Of a stretch of 64,000 nucleotides of DNA, positions 49,468-58,727 are shown one piece after another. The notes beneath the pieces were generated by a model. That model made no database searches, was not told where the DNA came from, and was given only the letters and a program-made list of their open reading frames with translations. A program made the position numbers and the translations under genes. Location: contig JAPOYV010000111.1 in NCBI GenBank assembly GCA_026706385.1, forward strand, positions 25,645 to 89,644. Reading direction: 5' to 3'. The DNA comes from Gammaproteobacteria bacterium (lineage in GTDB: Bacteria > Pseudomonadota > Gammaproteobacteria > Pseudomonadales > Azotimanducaceae). The first letter of the stretch is position 1; the number at the start of each line of letters is the position of its first letter.

Positions 49468-50471
49468 TGGAGAGGGGAAGAATCTGGGTGGACGACGTGC
49501 CCGACCCGTCGCCACGTGCCGGCGAGGTGGTGGTGAAGTCGGTCGCTTGCGGGATCTGCGGCTCGGACCTGCATGCCGCGCGGCACACCGACGATTTCGT
49601 CGCGACCAGCATCGAGGCCGGCGGTGCCTTCAAACTGACCACGTTCGATCCGGTCGTGCTCGGACACGAGTATTGCGCCGAAGTGATGGAATCGAACGCC
49701 CGGTTCCGGGCGGGCCAACTGGTCTGTGCCATTCCCGTGCTGCCGCGGGGACCGAACGTGCCTGTGGGCTATGCGCCGGAAGCACCGGGCGGGTTCGCGC
49801 AGTACATGCTGCTGTCGGAACGACTGCTGGTGCCTGTACCGGCGGGACTCGACGCCGAACTAGCGGCGCTGACGGAACCCATGGCGGTCGGCCACCACGC
49901 CGTCAACATGGCCCGCCTCACTGGTCGCGAGGCGATCATCGTCATCGGCGCGGGCCCGGTCGGCCTCGCGGTGACGGCGAATCTCGTCGCAATCGGTGCC
50001 GGCCCCGTCGTTGTGGCCGAGTTCTCGCCCAAGCGTCGGGAACTGGCCGAAGCGATGGGTGCCGACGTCGTGCTCGACCCACGCGAGGTCGACCCCTACG
50101 CCACGAACGAGGTGGGTCGCCGCGACGAGGTGGTCATCTTCGAGTGCGTCGGCGTGCCGGGCATGATCGACGACATCTTCCTGCGCGCACCGCGGCGTGC
50201 CCGCATCGTCGTTGTCGGCGTTTGCCTAGAGATGGATCACGCCCGGCCACTCATTGCGGTCAACAAGGAACTGAACGTGCAGTACGTGCTCGGCTATGAC
50301 GTGGCGGAGTTCCAAGGCACGCTTGAGCGCATTGCCGACGGTGAGCTCGATGTCGGCCCGCTGATCACCCACTCGGTGGGTCTGGACGGGGTCGCCGGTG
50401 CTTTCGACGCGCTCGCCGAGCCGGACGCGTATGGCAAGGTGATCGTGCAGCCTTGGCTCGGACACGACTGA
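49452..50471 (+). CDS. MDR zinc-type dehydrogenase
   Basis: 339 aa from GTG 49452, preceded by AGGAGGTG at ideal spacing inside the mnmH end. Catalytic zinc ligands: C36 (GICGSDL), H72-E73 (LGHEY) and a Glu in TEPMAVGHHAV. The cofactor fold is VIGAGPVGLAV. The four-cysteine structural-zinc lobe is absent, replaced by LPRGPNVPVGYAPEAPGG. It resembles threonine or sorbitol dehydrogenase-type MDR proteins; the substrate is unknown. Independent of the dehydrogenase at 14644, though both lack the structural zinc. Confidence 0.9.
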   Translation: MRAALMERGRIWVDDVPDPSPRAGEVVVKSVACGICGSDLHAARHTDDFVATSIEAGGAFKLTTFDPVVLGHEYCAEVMESNARFRAGQLVCAIPVLPRGPNVPVGYAPEAPGGFAQYMLLSERLLVPVPAGLDAELAALTEPMAVGHHAVNMARLTGREAIIVIGAGPVGLAVTANLVAIGAGPVVVAEFSPKRRELAEAMGADVVLDPREVDPYATNEVGRRDEVVIFECVGVPGMIDDIFLRAPRRARIVVVGVCLEMDHARPLIAVNKELNVQYVLGYDVAEFQGTLERIADGELDVGPLITHSVGLDGVAGAFDALAEPDAYGKVIVQPWLGHD

Positions 50472-50580
50472 ACCAGGGCATGCCCGGGATGAGATGTAGG
50501 GCTTTGGCTAAGGTGTAGAATCCGCGGCCCGGTCCGTCCCCGCGGTTCTGCGCTGGGAATCCTTTAGGCGAGCTTCAGTC

Positions 50581-51114
50581 TTGGAACAGTTCAAAGGCAC
50601 CACCATCGTCTCTGTTCGCCGTGGCACCGAGGTCGTACTCGGTGGCGACGGCCAGGTCTCGGTCGGCCATACGGTCATGAAGGCCAATGCGCGCAAGGTC
50701 CGGCGCCTGCACCAGGACTCGGTGCTCGCCGGTTTCGCGGGCGGTACGGCCGACGCGTTCACGCTGTTCGAGCGCTTCGAAGGCGCCTTGGAGAAATACC
50801 AGGGCAACCTCACCCGCGCCGCGGTGGAACTCGCCAAGGACTGGCGCTCGGATCGCGTGCTGCGCCGCCTCGAGGCGATGCTCGCGGTGGCGGACCGCGA
50901 CAGTTCGCTGATCGTGAGCGGCAACGGCGACGTCTTGGAGCCCGAGGACGGGCTCATCGCCATCGGTTCTGGGGGCGCGTACGCGCAGGCTGCGGCACGA
51001 GCGCTTTTGAACGAAACCGAGCTCGTCGCAAGGGACATCGTGGCGAAGAGCTTGAATATCGCCGCCGACATCTGCATCTACACCAATCACAACGTCACCA
51101 TCGAGGTGCTATGA
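50581..51114 (+). CDS. hslV: ATP-dependent protease subunit HslV
   Basis: 177 aa. Catalytic Thr lies in G-T7-T-I-V-S-V-R-R, so a six-residue propeptide (MEQFKG) precedes the mature N-terminus, in contrast to E. coli where only Met is removed. The rest is canonical: [16 protein letters not shown] and [20 protein letters not shown] start at 50581; a -10-like TAGAAT is seen at 50516-50521 without a good -35. It forms the dodecameric peptidase that degrades unfolded and regulated proteins with HslU; the next gene overlaps by ATGA. Confidence 0.97.
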   Translation: MEQFKGTTIVSVRRGTEVVLGGDGQVSVGHTVMKANARKVRRLHQDSVLAGFAGGTADAFTLFERFEGALEKYQGNLTRAAVELAKDWRSDRVLRRLEAMLAVADRDSSLIVSGNGDVLEPEDGLIAIGSGGAYAQAAARALLNETELVARDIVAKSLNIAADICIYTNHNVTIEVL

Positions 51115-52439
51115 CCCTGATGACGCCGCGTGAGATCGTTCACGAACTCGACAAGCACATCGTCGGCCAGGACGACGCCAAGCGTGCCGTCGCCATCGCG
51201 CTGCGCAACCGATGGCGACGCATGCAGCTCGAGGACGGTCTGCGCGAGGAAGTGACGCCCAAGAACATCCTCATGATCGGCCCCACCGGCGTCGGCAAGA
51301 CGGAGATCGCGCGTCGCCTCGCGCGGCTCGCCAACGCACCGTTCATCAAGGTCGAAGCCACCAAGTTCACCGAAGTGGGCTACGTCGGTCGCGACGTCGA
51401 ATCGATCATTCGCGACCTCGCCGACTCCGCGGTCAAGATGCTCCGAGAACAGGCCCTCGAGCGCGTTGGGCAGCGGGCCGAGGACGCAGCCGAAGACCGC
51501 ATCCTCGACGCGCTCCTGCCCGAGGCGCGCTCGACGTCGGGTGACGACGCGTCGTTCGCAGACGGGGCGGCCACGACGCGCCAGGTCTTCCGCAAGCGGC
51601 TGCGCGAAGGCAAGCTCGACGATCGCGAGGTGGAAGTCGAACTCGATGCGCCGCAGGTCGGTGTCGAGTTCATGGCGCCGCCCGGCATGGAGGAACTGAC
51701 CGGCCAACTGCAGAGCATGTTCTCCAATCTGCACGGCGGCAAGAAGCGCACCATGCGCCTCAAGATCGGCGACGCGTTCCGCCGTTTGCGCGAAGAGGAG
51801 GCGCTGAAGCTGGTCAACGAAGACGAGCTAAAGACCCAGGCGGTGGATGCGGTCGAACAGACGGGGATCGTCTTCCTGGACGAACTCGACAAGGTTGCCA
51901 AGCGCAGCGAGAGCATTGGGGCGGATGTCTCGCGGGAAGGGGTGCAGCGCGATCTGCTGCCGCTCATCGAGGGCTGCACCGTGAACACCAAGTACGGCAT
52001 GGTGCGCACCGACCACATCCTGTTCATCGCCTCCGGGGCCTTCCACTTCGCCAAACCCTCCGACCTGATCCCGGAGTTGCAGGGGCGGCTACCCATCCGC
52101 GTGGAATTGTCCGCGCTCACGGCGGAGGACTTCCGCCGGATCCTGTCCGAACCGGATGCCTCGCTGACCTCGCAATACAAGGCCTTGCTCGCAACGGAAG
52201 GCATCGACATCGAGTTCACGGCCGATGCGCTGACCCGGATCGCGGAGATCTCCTGCGCGGTCAACGAGAACACGGAGAACATCGGCGCCCGGCGGCTGCA
52301 TACGGTGATGGAGCGGCTCCTCGACGAGGTCTCCTTCCAGGCGAGCGAAGGCAAGTCGGCCGTCATCGACGCGGCCTACGTCAGCGAACACCTGGCGGAC
52401 ATCGCGCAGGATCAGGACCTGTCGCGCTATATTCTCTGA
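51111..52439 (+). CDS. hslU: ATP-dependent protease ATPase subunit HslU
   Basis: 442 aa. Walker A is [11 protein letters not shown], Walker B is [11 protein letters not shown], and the pore motif [13 protein letters not shown] is intact. An intermediate domain occupies about 110-240. The C-terminal DLSRYIL fits the HslV-docking tail that inserts between HslV subunits. AAA+ unfoldase of the HslVU protease. Start ATG 51111 overlaps the hslV stop (ATGA). Confidence 0.97.
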   Translation: MTLMTPREIVHELDKHIVGQDDAKRAVAIALRNRWRRMQLEDGLREEVTPKNILMIGPTGVGKTEIARRLARLANAPFIKVEATKFTEVGYVGRDVESIIRDLADSAVKMLREQALERVGQRAEDAAEDRILDALLPEARSTSGDDASFADGAATTRQVFRKRLREGKLDDREVEVELDAPQVGVEFMAPPGMEELTGQLQSMFSNLHGGKKRTMRLKIGDAFRRLREEEALKLVNEDELKTQAVDAVEQTGIVFLDELDKVAKRSESIGADVSREGVQRDLLPLIEGCTVNTKYGMVRTDHILFIASGAFHFAKPSDLIPELQGRLPIRVELSALTAEDFRRILSEPDASLTSQYKALLATEGIDIEFTADALTRIAEISCAVNENTENIGARRLHTVMERLLDEVSFQASEGKSAVIDAAYVSEHLADIAQDQDLSRYIL

Positions 52440-52474
52440 CGGACTCTCCTGGCATTGCTGGAAAGGCAGCCCAC

Positions 52475-52858
52475 GTGAACCCCACCGGCATCACGTACCA
52501 CAAGACAGCCAAGACGCTGGAACTCACCTATCCGGGCAACGTCGCGATGACGCTGCCCGCGGAATTGCTCCGCGTCTACTCGCCGTCGGCGGAGGTGCGC
52601 GGCCATAGCGAGTCCGAGCGGGTCCTGCAGACAGGCAAGAAGCACGTCGGCATCACCGCCATCGAGCCGGTCGGCAACTATGCGGTTCGCATCGTCTTCG
52701 ACGATGGCCACGACACCGGCATCTACTCCTGGGCGTTCCTTCGGGATCTCGCCCAGAACCAGGAGGGCTTCTGGCAGCGCTACTTGGGCGAGCTCGAGGA
52801 GAAGAATGCATCGCGGTTGCCATCGATCCCGGTCGGCCAATGGGCGCCTCGGCGCTAA
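52475..52858 (+). CDS. DUF971-domain protein
   Basis: 127 aa from GTG 52475. It consists of one DUF971 (gamma-butyrobetaine-hydroxylase N-terminal-like) domain: TLELTYPGNVAMTLPAELLR, VRGHSESERVLQTGKKHVGI, then FDDGHDTGIYSWAFLRDLA. Some homologues bind metal or act in Fe-S biogenesis, but function is uncertain. In many Gammaproteobacteria it lies between hslU and ubiE as here, which supports a housekeeping role. Confidence 0.9.
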   Translation: MNPTGITYHKTAKTLELTYPGNVAMTLPAELLRVYSPSAEVRGHSESERVLQTGKKHVGITAIEPVGNYAVRIVFDDGHDTGIYSWAFLRDLAQNQEGFWQRYLGELEEKNASRLPSIPVGQWAPRR

Positions 52859-52881
52859 AACGGCGGGGGTTTCCTTGAGTC

Positions 52882-53619
52882 ATGGCTGAAAAGACCGTCG
52901 ATTTCGGTTCCGAGCGCGTCTCACCGGCGGAGAAGGACGAACGTGTGCGAGGCGTATTCGACGCGGTGGCCGACAGCTACGATCTGATGAACGACCTGAT
53001 GTCGTTGTCGACGCACCGGTTGTTCAAGCGCATGGCCGTGGAGATGGCGAGGCTGCGTGACGGCCACCGCGTCTTGGACTTGGCTGGCGGCACCGGTGAC
53101 GTGGCGGCCCTGGTGGCCGAACGCGTCGGCAGCACGGGAAACGTGGTTTTGGCGGACGTCAACGCCGCCATGATGGCCCGCGGTCGCGACCGCGTGCTTG
53201 ATCGGGGTGCAGCCAACATCGGCTTCGTGCAGGCCGATGCGCAGTCGCTGCCCTTTCCGGATGCGGTTTTCGATGCCACGCTGATCGCTTTCGGCCTGCG
53301 CAATTTCACGGAAAAGGGCCGGGCGCTCGGCGAGGTCTGGCGCACTCTGAAGGGAGGCGCGCCGCTTGTCGTCCTGGAGTTTTCCAAGGTCGTCAATCCC
53401 GTGCTGGCGCGGGCCTTCGCGGCGTTCAAGGGCACGTGGCCGGTCCTCGGCGCGGCGGTGGCCGGTTCGGCAGAACCATATCGCTACCTCGTCGAGTCGA
53501 TCGAGCAGCATCCCGATCAAGGGACGCTACGACTCGTCATGCTCGACGCGGGCTTCCGCGACGTGGAGTATCACAACCTGGCCTTTGGCGCGGCCGCTAT
53601 ACACAGGGGATTCAAATGA
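52882..53619 (+). CDS. ubiE: Ubiquinone/menaquinone C-methyltransferase UbiE
   Basis: 245 aa. SAM-binding motif VLDLAGGTGDVAALVAE (about 65-80) and the UbiE signature segments FDAVADSYDLMNDLMS and NFTEKGRALGEVWRTLKGG are present. It C-methylates the benzoquinone (and demethylmenaquinone) ring. The following ubiJ and ubiB genes form the usual ubiEJB cluster; the end overlaps ubiJ by ATGA. Confidence 0.97.
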   Translation: MAEKTVDFGSERVSPAEKDERVRGVFDAVADSYDLMNDLMSLSTHRLFKRMAVEMARLRDGHRVLDLAGGTGDVAALVAERVGSTGNVVLADVNAAMMARGRDRVLDRGAANIGFVQADAQSLPFPDAVFDATLIAFGLRNFTEKGRALGEVWRTLKGGAPLVVLEFSKVVNPVLARAFAAFKGTWPVLGAAVAGSAEPYRYLVESIEQHPDQGTLRLVMLDAGFRDVEYHNLAFGAAAIHRGFK

Positions 53620-54209
53620 ACACTTTTCAACTGGGGGCGGTTGCCAAAACCGTCGAGGTCTCGCTGTCGGCGGCGCTGACCACGAGTAGCGATGCGCGCG
53701 ACTGCTGCGCGCGACTGGAAGGCAAGACGATCGCGTTCGAGTCGCTGGACGAACGCCTCGTGGTGTGCTTCGAGTCGTCGAGCGTCCATGTCGAGACAGA
53801 GATCGACGAAGCGGACGCGACGGTACGCGGTTCACCCACGGCCGTGCTTGGTGCGCTGTTCGGCAAGGGTGGCGACACGGTCGCCGTGCTCGGCGACGCA
53901 ACGGTCTTCGAGGACTTCCGCGATTCGTTCCGACCGCACCTCAAGTTGCCACCTGCCGCGGAGCGTTTCATGGAGGATGCCGGCGATGCCGTACGGGTTG
54001 GTGCGAAGGCGGTGAAGTCGGCGATCGAAGGCGTCGCGACCGCCACCCGGGACCATTGGCCGGATTGGCTGCATCGTGCGCATCCCGACACCGGTGAACT
54101 GCGCGTTGAGGTCGACGAATTGAAGGCGCGCATGGCCGCACTCGAAGAACGGCTCGCGGCCGTGGAGTCGGTGAACGAGGCACCGCCGGACGAGGCGGCT
54201 TCCTCGTAG
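53616..54209 (+). CDS. ubiJ: Ubiquinone biosynthesis accessory factor UbiJ (SCP2 domain)
   Basis: 197 aa. The N-terminal sterol-carrier-protein-2-like region (about 15-115, [20 protein letters not shown]) is followed by a linker and a C-terminal coiled coil ([22 protein letters not shown]), the known UbiJ layout. UbiJ binds prenylated intermediates and organises the Ubi complex with UbiK. Start ATG 53616 overlaps ubiE (ATGA). Sequence is divergent, as is normal for this family; context settles the call. Confidence 0.93.
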   Translation: MNTFQLGAVAKTVEVSLSAALTTSSDARDCCARLEGKTIAFESLDERLVVCFESSSVHVETEIDEADATVRGSPTAVLGALFGKGGDTVAVLGDATVFEDFRDSFRPHLKLPPAAERFMEDAGDAVRVGAKAVKSAIEGVATATRDHWPDWLHRAHPDTGELRVEVDELKARMAALEERLAAVESVNEAPPDEAASS

Positions 54210-54222
54210 CCGAAGCCGAGCC

Positions 54223-55878
54223 GTGACCCGCGTCGGCCGCGTCGCCAGGATCCTCGCCACGGTTCTGCGCTACCGGCTCGACTGCAATCTCACTCGGTTC
54301 GTCGGCCAACGCTGGTGGCTCCGTCTATCGCCGCTGGGCTTGCTACCGCGGCCGAAAAAGCCGGACGCCGAACGACTGCGCGAGGCCTTGGAGCATCTCG
54401 GGCCGATCTTCATCAAGTTCGGGCAGATCCTCTCCACGCGCCGCGATCTCCTGCCGCTCGACTACGCCGACGAGTTGGCCAAGCTGCAGGACCGCGTGCC
54501 GCCGTTCGACAGCGACGTCGCCGTCAGACTCATCGAGGAGGCCCTTGGCGGCAGCATCGGCGACAAGTTCGCGACGTTCGATCGTGAGCCCTTGGCATCG
54601 GCGTCGTTGGCGCAGGTCCACGCTGCGACGACGGACGACGGCGACCACGTCGTGGTGAAGGTCGTCCGGCCCGGCATAGAGGACACGATAGGCAAGGACA
54701 TCCGGCTGATCTTCACCATGGCGGCGCTCCTCGAAAGGCTGTCCAGGGAAGCGCGCCGACTCAGGCTGAAGGCCGTGGTGGTGGACTACGAACGCACGAT
54801 CTTCGACGAGTTGAACCTGCTCAAGGAAGCCGCGAACACGGCGACTCTGCGGCGCAACTTCGCAGGCTCCAAGCTACTTTACGTACCAAAGGTCTATTGG
54901 GAGCGGTGCGCGGAGAACGTGCTTGTGCTTGAGCGCGTGTACGCGCCGGCGATTTCGGACATGGGCGTACTCACGCGCGCAGGCACGGATCTGCGCAAAC
55001 TTGCGGAGCGCGGGGTGGAGACCTTCTTTACCCAACTCTTCAAGCACAACTTCTTCCACGCCGACATGCATCCCGGCAACATCTTCGTGGACATCACCGA
55101 TCCGCGGGACCCGAGCTACATCGCCGTTGACTGCGCCATTGTGGGCAGCCTGACGGAGGCCGACCAAAGCTACCTGGCGCGCAACGTGGTGGCGTTCCTG
55201 AATCGCGACTACGCGCGGATCGCGCGGCTGCACATCGAATCCGGGTGGATTCCGCGGACCACCGACGCCGCCGAGTTCGAGTCGGTCATCCGCCAACTTG
55301 GCGAGCCGCTGTTCCAGCGCCCGTTGAAGGACATCTCGTTCGGCCACTTCCTCGTCGCCCTGTTCCAGACCGCCCGCAGGTTCAACATGGGGGTGCAGCC
55401 GCAACTGGTGCTGCTGCAGAAGACGCTGCTCAACATCGAAGGCCTCGGCCGCCAGCTCTACCCCGACCTGGATCTGTGGCACACCGCCAAACCCTTCATG
55501 GAACGCTGGATGCGCGATCGCTACGGTCCGGCGGCCTTCGTGCGCGGCCTCGTCGACAGCGCGCCGGAACTGGCGATCGAGCTACCGCGGCTCTTGCCGC
55601 AACTGCCCGACCTGGTCACGACCGCGGCATCGCGGCTCGGCGAATTCGACCGCCTGATGACGGACCAAAGGGATGCGCTCGAGCGCCTGACCCGGGTCCT
55701 CGAGGGCCGAAGGCGACTCGGTGTCGCGCGACGTGCCTTCGGGCTCGTGCTCGTGGGGTTGAGCATCGCCGTACTGTGGCGTTCATCGGCCGTGGTGGTG
55801 CCAGACGGGGACTCGCTCGCCGTCGCGGTCGGAGCGGGCCTCGCGCTCGCCGGTTCTTGGCTCGTCGGTCGGGGCTAA
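54223..55878 (+). CDS. ubiB: Ubiquinone biosynthesis protein kinase-like UbiB
   Basis: 551 aa from GTG 54223, 13 nt after ubiJ. The ABC1/ADCK KxGQ motif is in [16 protein letters not shown] and the A-rich loop region reads [13 protein letters not shown]. The catalytic-type segment is [16 protein letters not shown]. Two hydrophobic spans near the C-terminus (about 507-548) anchor it in the inner membrane, as in UbiB. It supports ubiquinone synthesis, probably by moving intermediates out of the membrane. Confidence 0.97.
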   Translation: MTRVGRVARILATVLRYRLDCNLTRFVGQRWWLRLSPLGLLPRPKKPDAERLREALEHLGPIFIKFGQILSTRRDLLPLDYADELAKLQDRVPPFDSDVAVRLIEEALGGSIGDKFATFDREPLASASLAQVHAATTDDGDHVVVKVVRPGIEDTIGKDIRLIFTMAALLERLSREARRLRLKAVVVDYERTIFDELNLLKEAANTATLRRNFAGSKLLYVPKVYWERCAENVLVLERVYAPAISDMGVLTRAGTDLRKLAERGVETFFTQLFKHNFFHADMHPGNIFVDITDPRDPSYIAVDCAIVGSLTEADQSYLARNVVAFLNRDYARIARLHIESGWIPRTTDAAEFESVIRQLGEPLFQRPLKDISFGHFLVALFQTARRFNMGVQPQLVLLQKTLLNIEGLGRQLYPDLDLWHTAKPFMERWMRDRYGPAAFVRGLVDSAPELAIELPRLLPQLPDLVTTAASRLGEFDRLMTDQRDALERLTRVLEGRRRLGVARRAFGLVLVGLSIAVLWRSSAVVVPDGDSLAVAVGAGLALAGSWLVGRG

Positions 55879-55981
55879 TCTGGGCGACTTGGCTCGCACT
55901 CGGACTACGCCGAGAGTGAATCGTGCCGGTGATCATGCCTCGTACAGCACCGTGCGGAGCATCGCGTACACGTCTGTTCCG

Positions 55982-56010
55982 TTGACAATATCGCCATTCA
56001 AGACCATGAT
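55982..56010 (+). promoter_or_regulatory. Candidate sigma-70 promoter
   Basis: A perfect -35 TTGACA (55982-55987), a 17-nt spacer and CATGAT (56005-56010, 4 of 6) make the best-looking promoter in the window. Transcription would start near 56017, giving a leader of about 170 nt before the coiled-coil gene, including the hairpin. Confidence 0.55.
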
Positions 56011-56147
56011 TTTGCGAGAGTATTTGATGGTAGAACCGTGGGAGCTGAAACCATGGCAGCAACGCCATCAGCAACTGTGCGTGAAGACCCGAGTCGGGCG
56101 AAGCCGGGCCGGCCGCGGGACACGGCGGGAGCCCTCAGCCGGGGAGC

Positions 56148-56167
56148 GCGAGGGGCTTGCCCCTCGC
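56148..56167. repeat. Perfect hairpin in leader of the coiled-coil gene
   Basis: GCGAGGGGC (56148-56156), TT, GCCCCTCGC (56159-56167): a perfect 9-bp inverted repeat. It ends 17 nt before the ATG at 56185. It may be a leader-RNA structure affecting translation or part of a dispersed palindrome. Confidence 0.6.
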
Positions 56168-56184
56168 AAGCGGGAGAACGGGGT

Positions 56185-56703
56185 ATGGACAACGACGAGC
56201 TGCTGGCGGTACTCCGAGGCGACATCGCCGGAATCAACCAACGCATCGACGATACGCGGCTCGACCTAGGTGCGCGGATCGACGAGGTGAAGGTCGATCT
56301 CGGCGTGCGGATCGACGAGACCAACAAGCGGATTGACGACACCAACAAGCGGATTGACGAGGTGAAGGTCGACCTCGGCGTGCGCATCGACGACGTCAAA
56401 TCGGCCCTCGAAGGGAAGATCAACGACACCAAATCGGCCCTCGAAGGGAAGATCGAAGACACCAAATGGGCCCTCGAAGGGAAGATCGAAGACACCAAAT
56501 GGGCCCTCGTCGCGCAGATCAAAGACAACGGCACGAAGATCGAGGACGTCAAGTCGGACCTGGTCGTGCGGATCGACGAGACCAACAGGCGGATCGATGC
56601 GGTTGCTCAGTTCAAGCTCCAGGGTGCGGCTCTCGTGGTCGCGCTGGCGGCGACCACCGCCGTCGTCGGGACGTTCGTGCTCCAGGTGCTCGCCGCGCTG
56701 TAG
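56185..56703 (+). CDS. Repeat-built coiled-coil membrane protein (DUF1640-like)
   Basis: 172 aa from ATG 56185; a longer frame from 56038 adds an unconserved N-terminus. Nearly the whole protein is a helix: heptad-like units (RIDETNK / RIDDTNK / RIDEVKV) followed by four 11-residue units (KSALEGKINDT, KSALEGKIEDT, KWALEGKIEDT, KWALVAQIKDN). One C-terminal span (LVVALAATTAVVGTFVLQVL) anchors it with the coiled coil in the cytoplasm or periplasm. It looks like DUF1640/CCDC90-type proteins, whose bacterial function is unknown. Isolated between ubiB and an acyl-CoA gene, with its own promoter. Confidence 0.75.
   Translation: MDNDELLAVLRGDIAGINQRIDDTRLDLGARIDEVKVDLGVRIDETNKRIDDTNKRIDEVKVDLGVRIDDVKSALEGKINDTKSALEGKIEDTKWALEGKIEDTKWALVAQIKDNGTKIEDVKSDLVVRIDETNRRIDAVAQFKLQGAALVVALAATTAVVGTFVLQVLAAL
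56398..56529 (+). repeat. 33-bp tandem repeat, four units
   Basis: Units 56398-56430, 56431-56463, 56464-56496 and 56497-56529. The first three differ by only one or two bases from their neighbour; the fourth has diverged in its second half. Each encodes one hendecad of the coiled coil, so copy-number change would keep the frame. Confidence 0.9.
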
Positions 56704-56784
56704 CGGTCCTAGTCATTGCGCGCGCTTGGCGTTTTCCTTACGTGCGGTTATGGTCTATGGCGGATGTGCCGGGGGAGGAAGGCG

Positions 56785-57570
56785 TTGGAGTTCGCCAAGG
56801 TCACGCTCGAGTTCGAAGACAACGTCGCCGCATTGACGTTCAACCATCCGGAGGTGCTGAACGCCATCGGAGGCGAGATGCTCGACGGCTTGGGTGATGC
56901 GATGCGCGAGATCGAAGACCCCAACAACGGTGCGCGGTGCCTGCTGCTGACCGGAGCCGGACGCGGCTTCTGCGCCGGCGCAAATCTTGCGGACCAGGAT
57001 CGACACAAGGGACGTGGCCCCGGCGGCTTGCTTCGCGGCTCGTACCATCCCCTGCTTTTCGCGCTGCGGGACCTCCCTATGCCCATCGTCACCGCGGTGA
57101 ACGGCGCTGCTGCCGGGGTCGGCATGAGCTTCGCGATCATGGGCGACATCGTCTGCGCCTCCGCTAACGCCTTTTTCCTTCAGGCGTTCGCGCGCATCGG
57201 GCTGGTCCCTGACGGTGGCGCGACCTTCCTGCTCCCGCGCTTGGTCGGGTGGGGACGGGCGATGGAACTGTCGCTGCTTGCCGAGCGGCTGCCGGCGGCC
57301 CAGGCCCACGAATGGGGCCTGGTCAACCGAGTGTACGACGACCACGCCGCGTTGATGGACGGCGCAATGGGGATCGCCAAGAAGCTCGCGGCCGGCCCGG
57401 CATCGCTCTCGCTCATCCGCAGGATGTACTGGGCGACCTGGGATAACGCCTACGAGCAGCAACTCGAACTCGAAGCACGCATGCAGGGCGAAGCGCACCG
57501 CACCAAGGACGCCGGTGAAGGTTCGCGGGCGTTCCTGGAGAAGCGCGACCCGCGCTTTACCGGGAAATAG
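56785..57570 (+). CDS. Enoyl-CoA hydratase/isomerase (PaaG-like)
   Basis: 261 aa crotonase-fold protein. TTG 56785 is the start because GGAGGAAGG lies just upstream. Oxyanion-hole segments are GRGFCAGANL and AAAGVGMSFAIMGDIV. The helix FARIGLVPDGGATFLLPRLVG is the PaaG/2-(1,2-epoxyphenyl)acetyl-CoA isomerase variant, with Asp in the place of the second catalytic Glu. It acts on unsaturated or epoxy acyl-CoA in beta-oxidation or ring degradation. The following SDR starts 31 nt downstream. Confidence 0.93.
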   Translation: MEFAKVTLEFEDNVAALTFNHPEVLNAIGGEMLDGLGDAMREIEDPNNGARCLLLTGAGRGFCAGANLADQDRHKGRGPGGLLRGSYHPLLFALRDLPMPIVTAVNGAAAGVGMSFAIMGDIVCASANAFFLQAFARIGLVPDGGATFLLPRLVGWGRAMELSLLAERLPAAQAHEWGLVNRVYDDHAALMDGAMGIAKKLAAGPASLSLIRRMYWATWDNAYEQQLELEARMQGEAHRTKDAGEGSRAFLEKRDPRFTGK

Positions 57571-57601
57571 CTCGCTCAAGGTGAGGCGGGGTTCGATTCT
57601 C

Positions 57602-58360
57602 ATGTCGTTGGCGAACCGTGTGGCACTGGTCAGCGGCGGCGGCCGTGGCATCGGTCGCGCTGTCTCCTTGGCGCTCGCAGCAGACGGGGCTGCCGTCGCC
57701 GTCAACTACCGGCGCGACGAGGACGCCGCGCGTGAAACGGTCGACGAGATCGTGAGCAAGGGCGGCAAGGCACGCATGTACCTGGCCACGGTGGCCGAGT
57801 ACGAGCGGGTCGATGCCATGGTGCAGATGATCGAGAGCGACTTCGGCCCGATCAGTATCCTGGTCAACAACGCGGGCATCGCCAGCCGGGGTTTGTCCGT
57901 CGTCGACACGGATCCCAGCGAACTGATCCGGGTGGTCGCGACGCATGCCTTCGGTTCGCACAACCTCTGCAAGCGCGTCATTCCGAACATGCGCGCGCTG
58001 CCGCGCGGAGACATCGTGATGATCTCGAGCATCGCGACGCGCACGCTGTCCGCCAACGGCGCGCCCTACAACATGGCCAAGGCGGCGATGGAAGCCCTAG
58101 CCGTCACGCTGTCCCGCGAGGAGCGCGAACACGGGATCCGCGTGAACACAGTCGCGCCGGGACTTGTGGAGACGGAGATGGGACGTCGGCTGATGAAGGC
58201 GACGGCGGGTATCACGAACATGCGCGATCTCGACGCGCGCATGCCGTTCGGCAAAGTCTGTCAGCCCGAGGACGTCGCCCGGGTCGTTCGCTTCCTGGTG
58301 TCCGAGAGCAACATCTACATCACCGGCGAGAGACTGTATTGCGACGGCGGCATCACGTGA
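57602..58360 (+). CDS. Short-chain dehydrogenase/reductase (FabG-like)
   Basis: 252 aa classical SDR. Cofactor motif G12-G-G-R-G-I-G18, NNAG at about 89-92, and catalytic S143, Y156 and K160 (PYNMAKAA) are present. The C-terminal TGERLYCDGG is typical. It oxidises or reduces a 3-hydroxy/3-keto group, with 3-hydroxyacyl-CoA likely from the crotonase neighbour; this is inference. The downstream VOC gene starts at an overlapping GTGA. Confidence 0.94.
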   Translation: MSLANRVALVSGGGRGIGRAVSLALAADGAAVAVNYRRDEDAARETVDEIVSKGGKARMYLATVAEYERVDAMVQMIESDFGPISILVNNAGIASRGLSVVDTDPSELIRVVATHAFGSHNLCKRVIPNMRALPRGDIVMISSIATRTLSANGAPYNMAKAAMEALAVTLSREEREHGIRVNTVAPGLVETEMGRRLMKATAGITNMRDLDARMPFGKVCQPEDVARVVRFLVSESNIYITGERLYCDGGIT

Positions 58361-58713
58361 GCGTGCCAACCAACGTCGAGATGATCGACCCGATCTTAAG
58401 CGTCCGCGATCTCGACCGCTCCGTCCGCTACTACACGCAGGTGCTTGGCTTTGACGCGGCCGATTGGAACACCGGCGACTTCACCGCGGTCGCGCTCGCT
58501 GGCCACGGCGTCTATCTCGCGGAGAACACGCAAGGCCAGCCGGGGGCGTGGATCTGGATCGGCGTTGGCGACGTCCGCGCCCTGCATGAACTCTACGTGA
58601 GCCGCGGAGCCCACATCCGTTTGCCGCCGACCAGCTATCCCTGGGCGCTTGAACTCCAGGTGGAAGACCCGGACGGCAACGTGCTGCGCTTCGGATCCGA
58701 CCCTGACGACTGA
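58357..58713 (+). CDS. VOC-family (glyoxalase/dioxygenase-fold) protein
   Basis: 118 aa single-module vicinal-oxygen-chelate protein. GTG 58357 overlaps the SDR stop. It shows the two beta-alpha-beta-beta-beta halves: ILSVRDLDRSVRYYTQVLGF and the matching VEDPDGNVLRFG with a Glu/Asp-type metal region. Such proteins may be isomerases, fosfomycin-like resistance proteins or antibiotic binders. Co-transcription with crotonase and SDR suggests an acyl-CoA or aromatic intermediate. Confidence 0.88.
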   Translation: MSVPTNVEMIDPILSVRDLDRSVRYYTQVLGFDAADWNTGDFTAVALAGHGVYLAENTQGQPGAWIWIGVGDVRALHELYVSRGAHIRLPPTSYPWALELQVEDPDGNVLRFGSDPDD

Positions 58714-58727
58714 CCCGGCGCGACGCG

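Larger units (their letters stand above)
55879..56184 (+). other. 306-nt intergenic region with promoter and hairpin
   Basis: The longest non-coding stretch here. The first 130 nt are less GC-rich than flanking DNA and hold a sigma-70 promoter-like pair (55982-56010). The second half is very GC-rich and contains a perfect hairpin (56148-56167). No conserved ORF or RNA was recognised, although a small frame from 56027 runs through it. Confidence 0.6.

Noticed and set aside
50476..50485. Palindrome GGGCATGCCC upstream of hslV
   Set aside because: A 10-nt GC-rich palindrome is expected by chance several times in a window of this size, and it does not align with a promoter.
50516..50521. TAGAAT as -10 of an hslVU promoter
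   Set aside because: No acceptable -35 at 16-18 nt and no sigma-32-type CTTGAA/CCCCAT pattern; too weak to list as a promoter.
55889..56269. 126-codon frame in the large intergenic region
   Set aside because: No conserved segment, basic and low-complexity translation, and it runs into the start of the coiled-coil gene in another frame. A short peptide from 56027 cannot be excluded.
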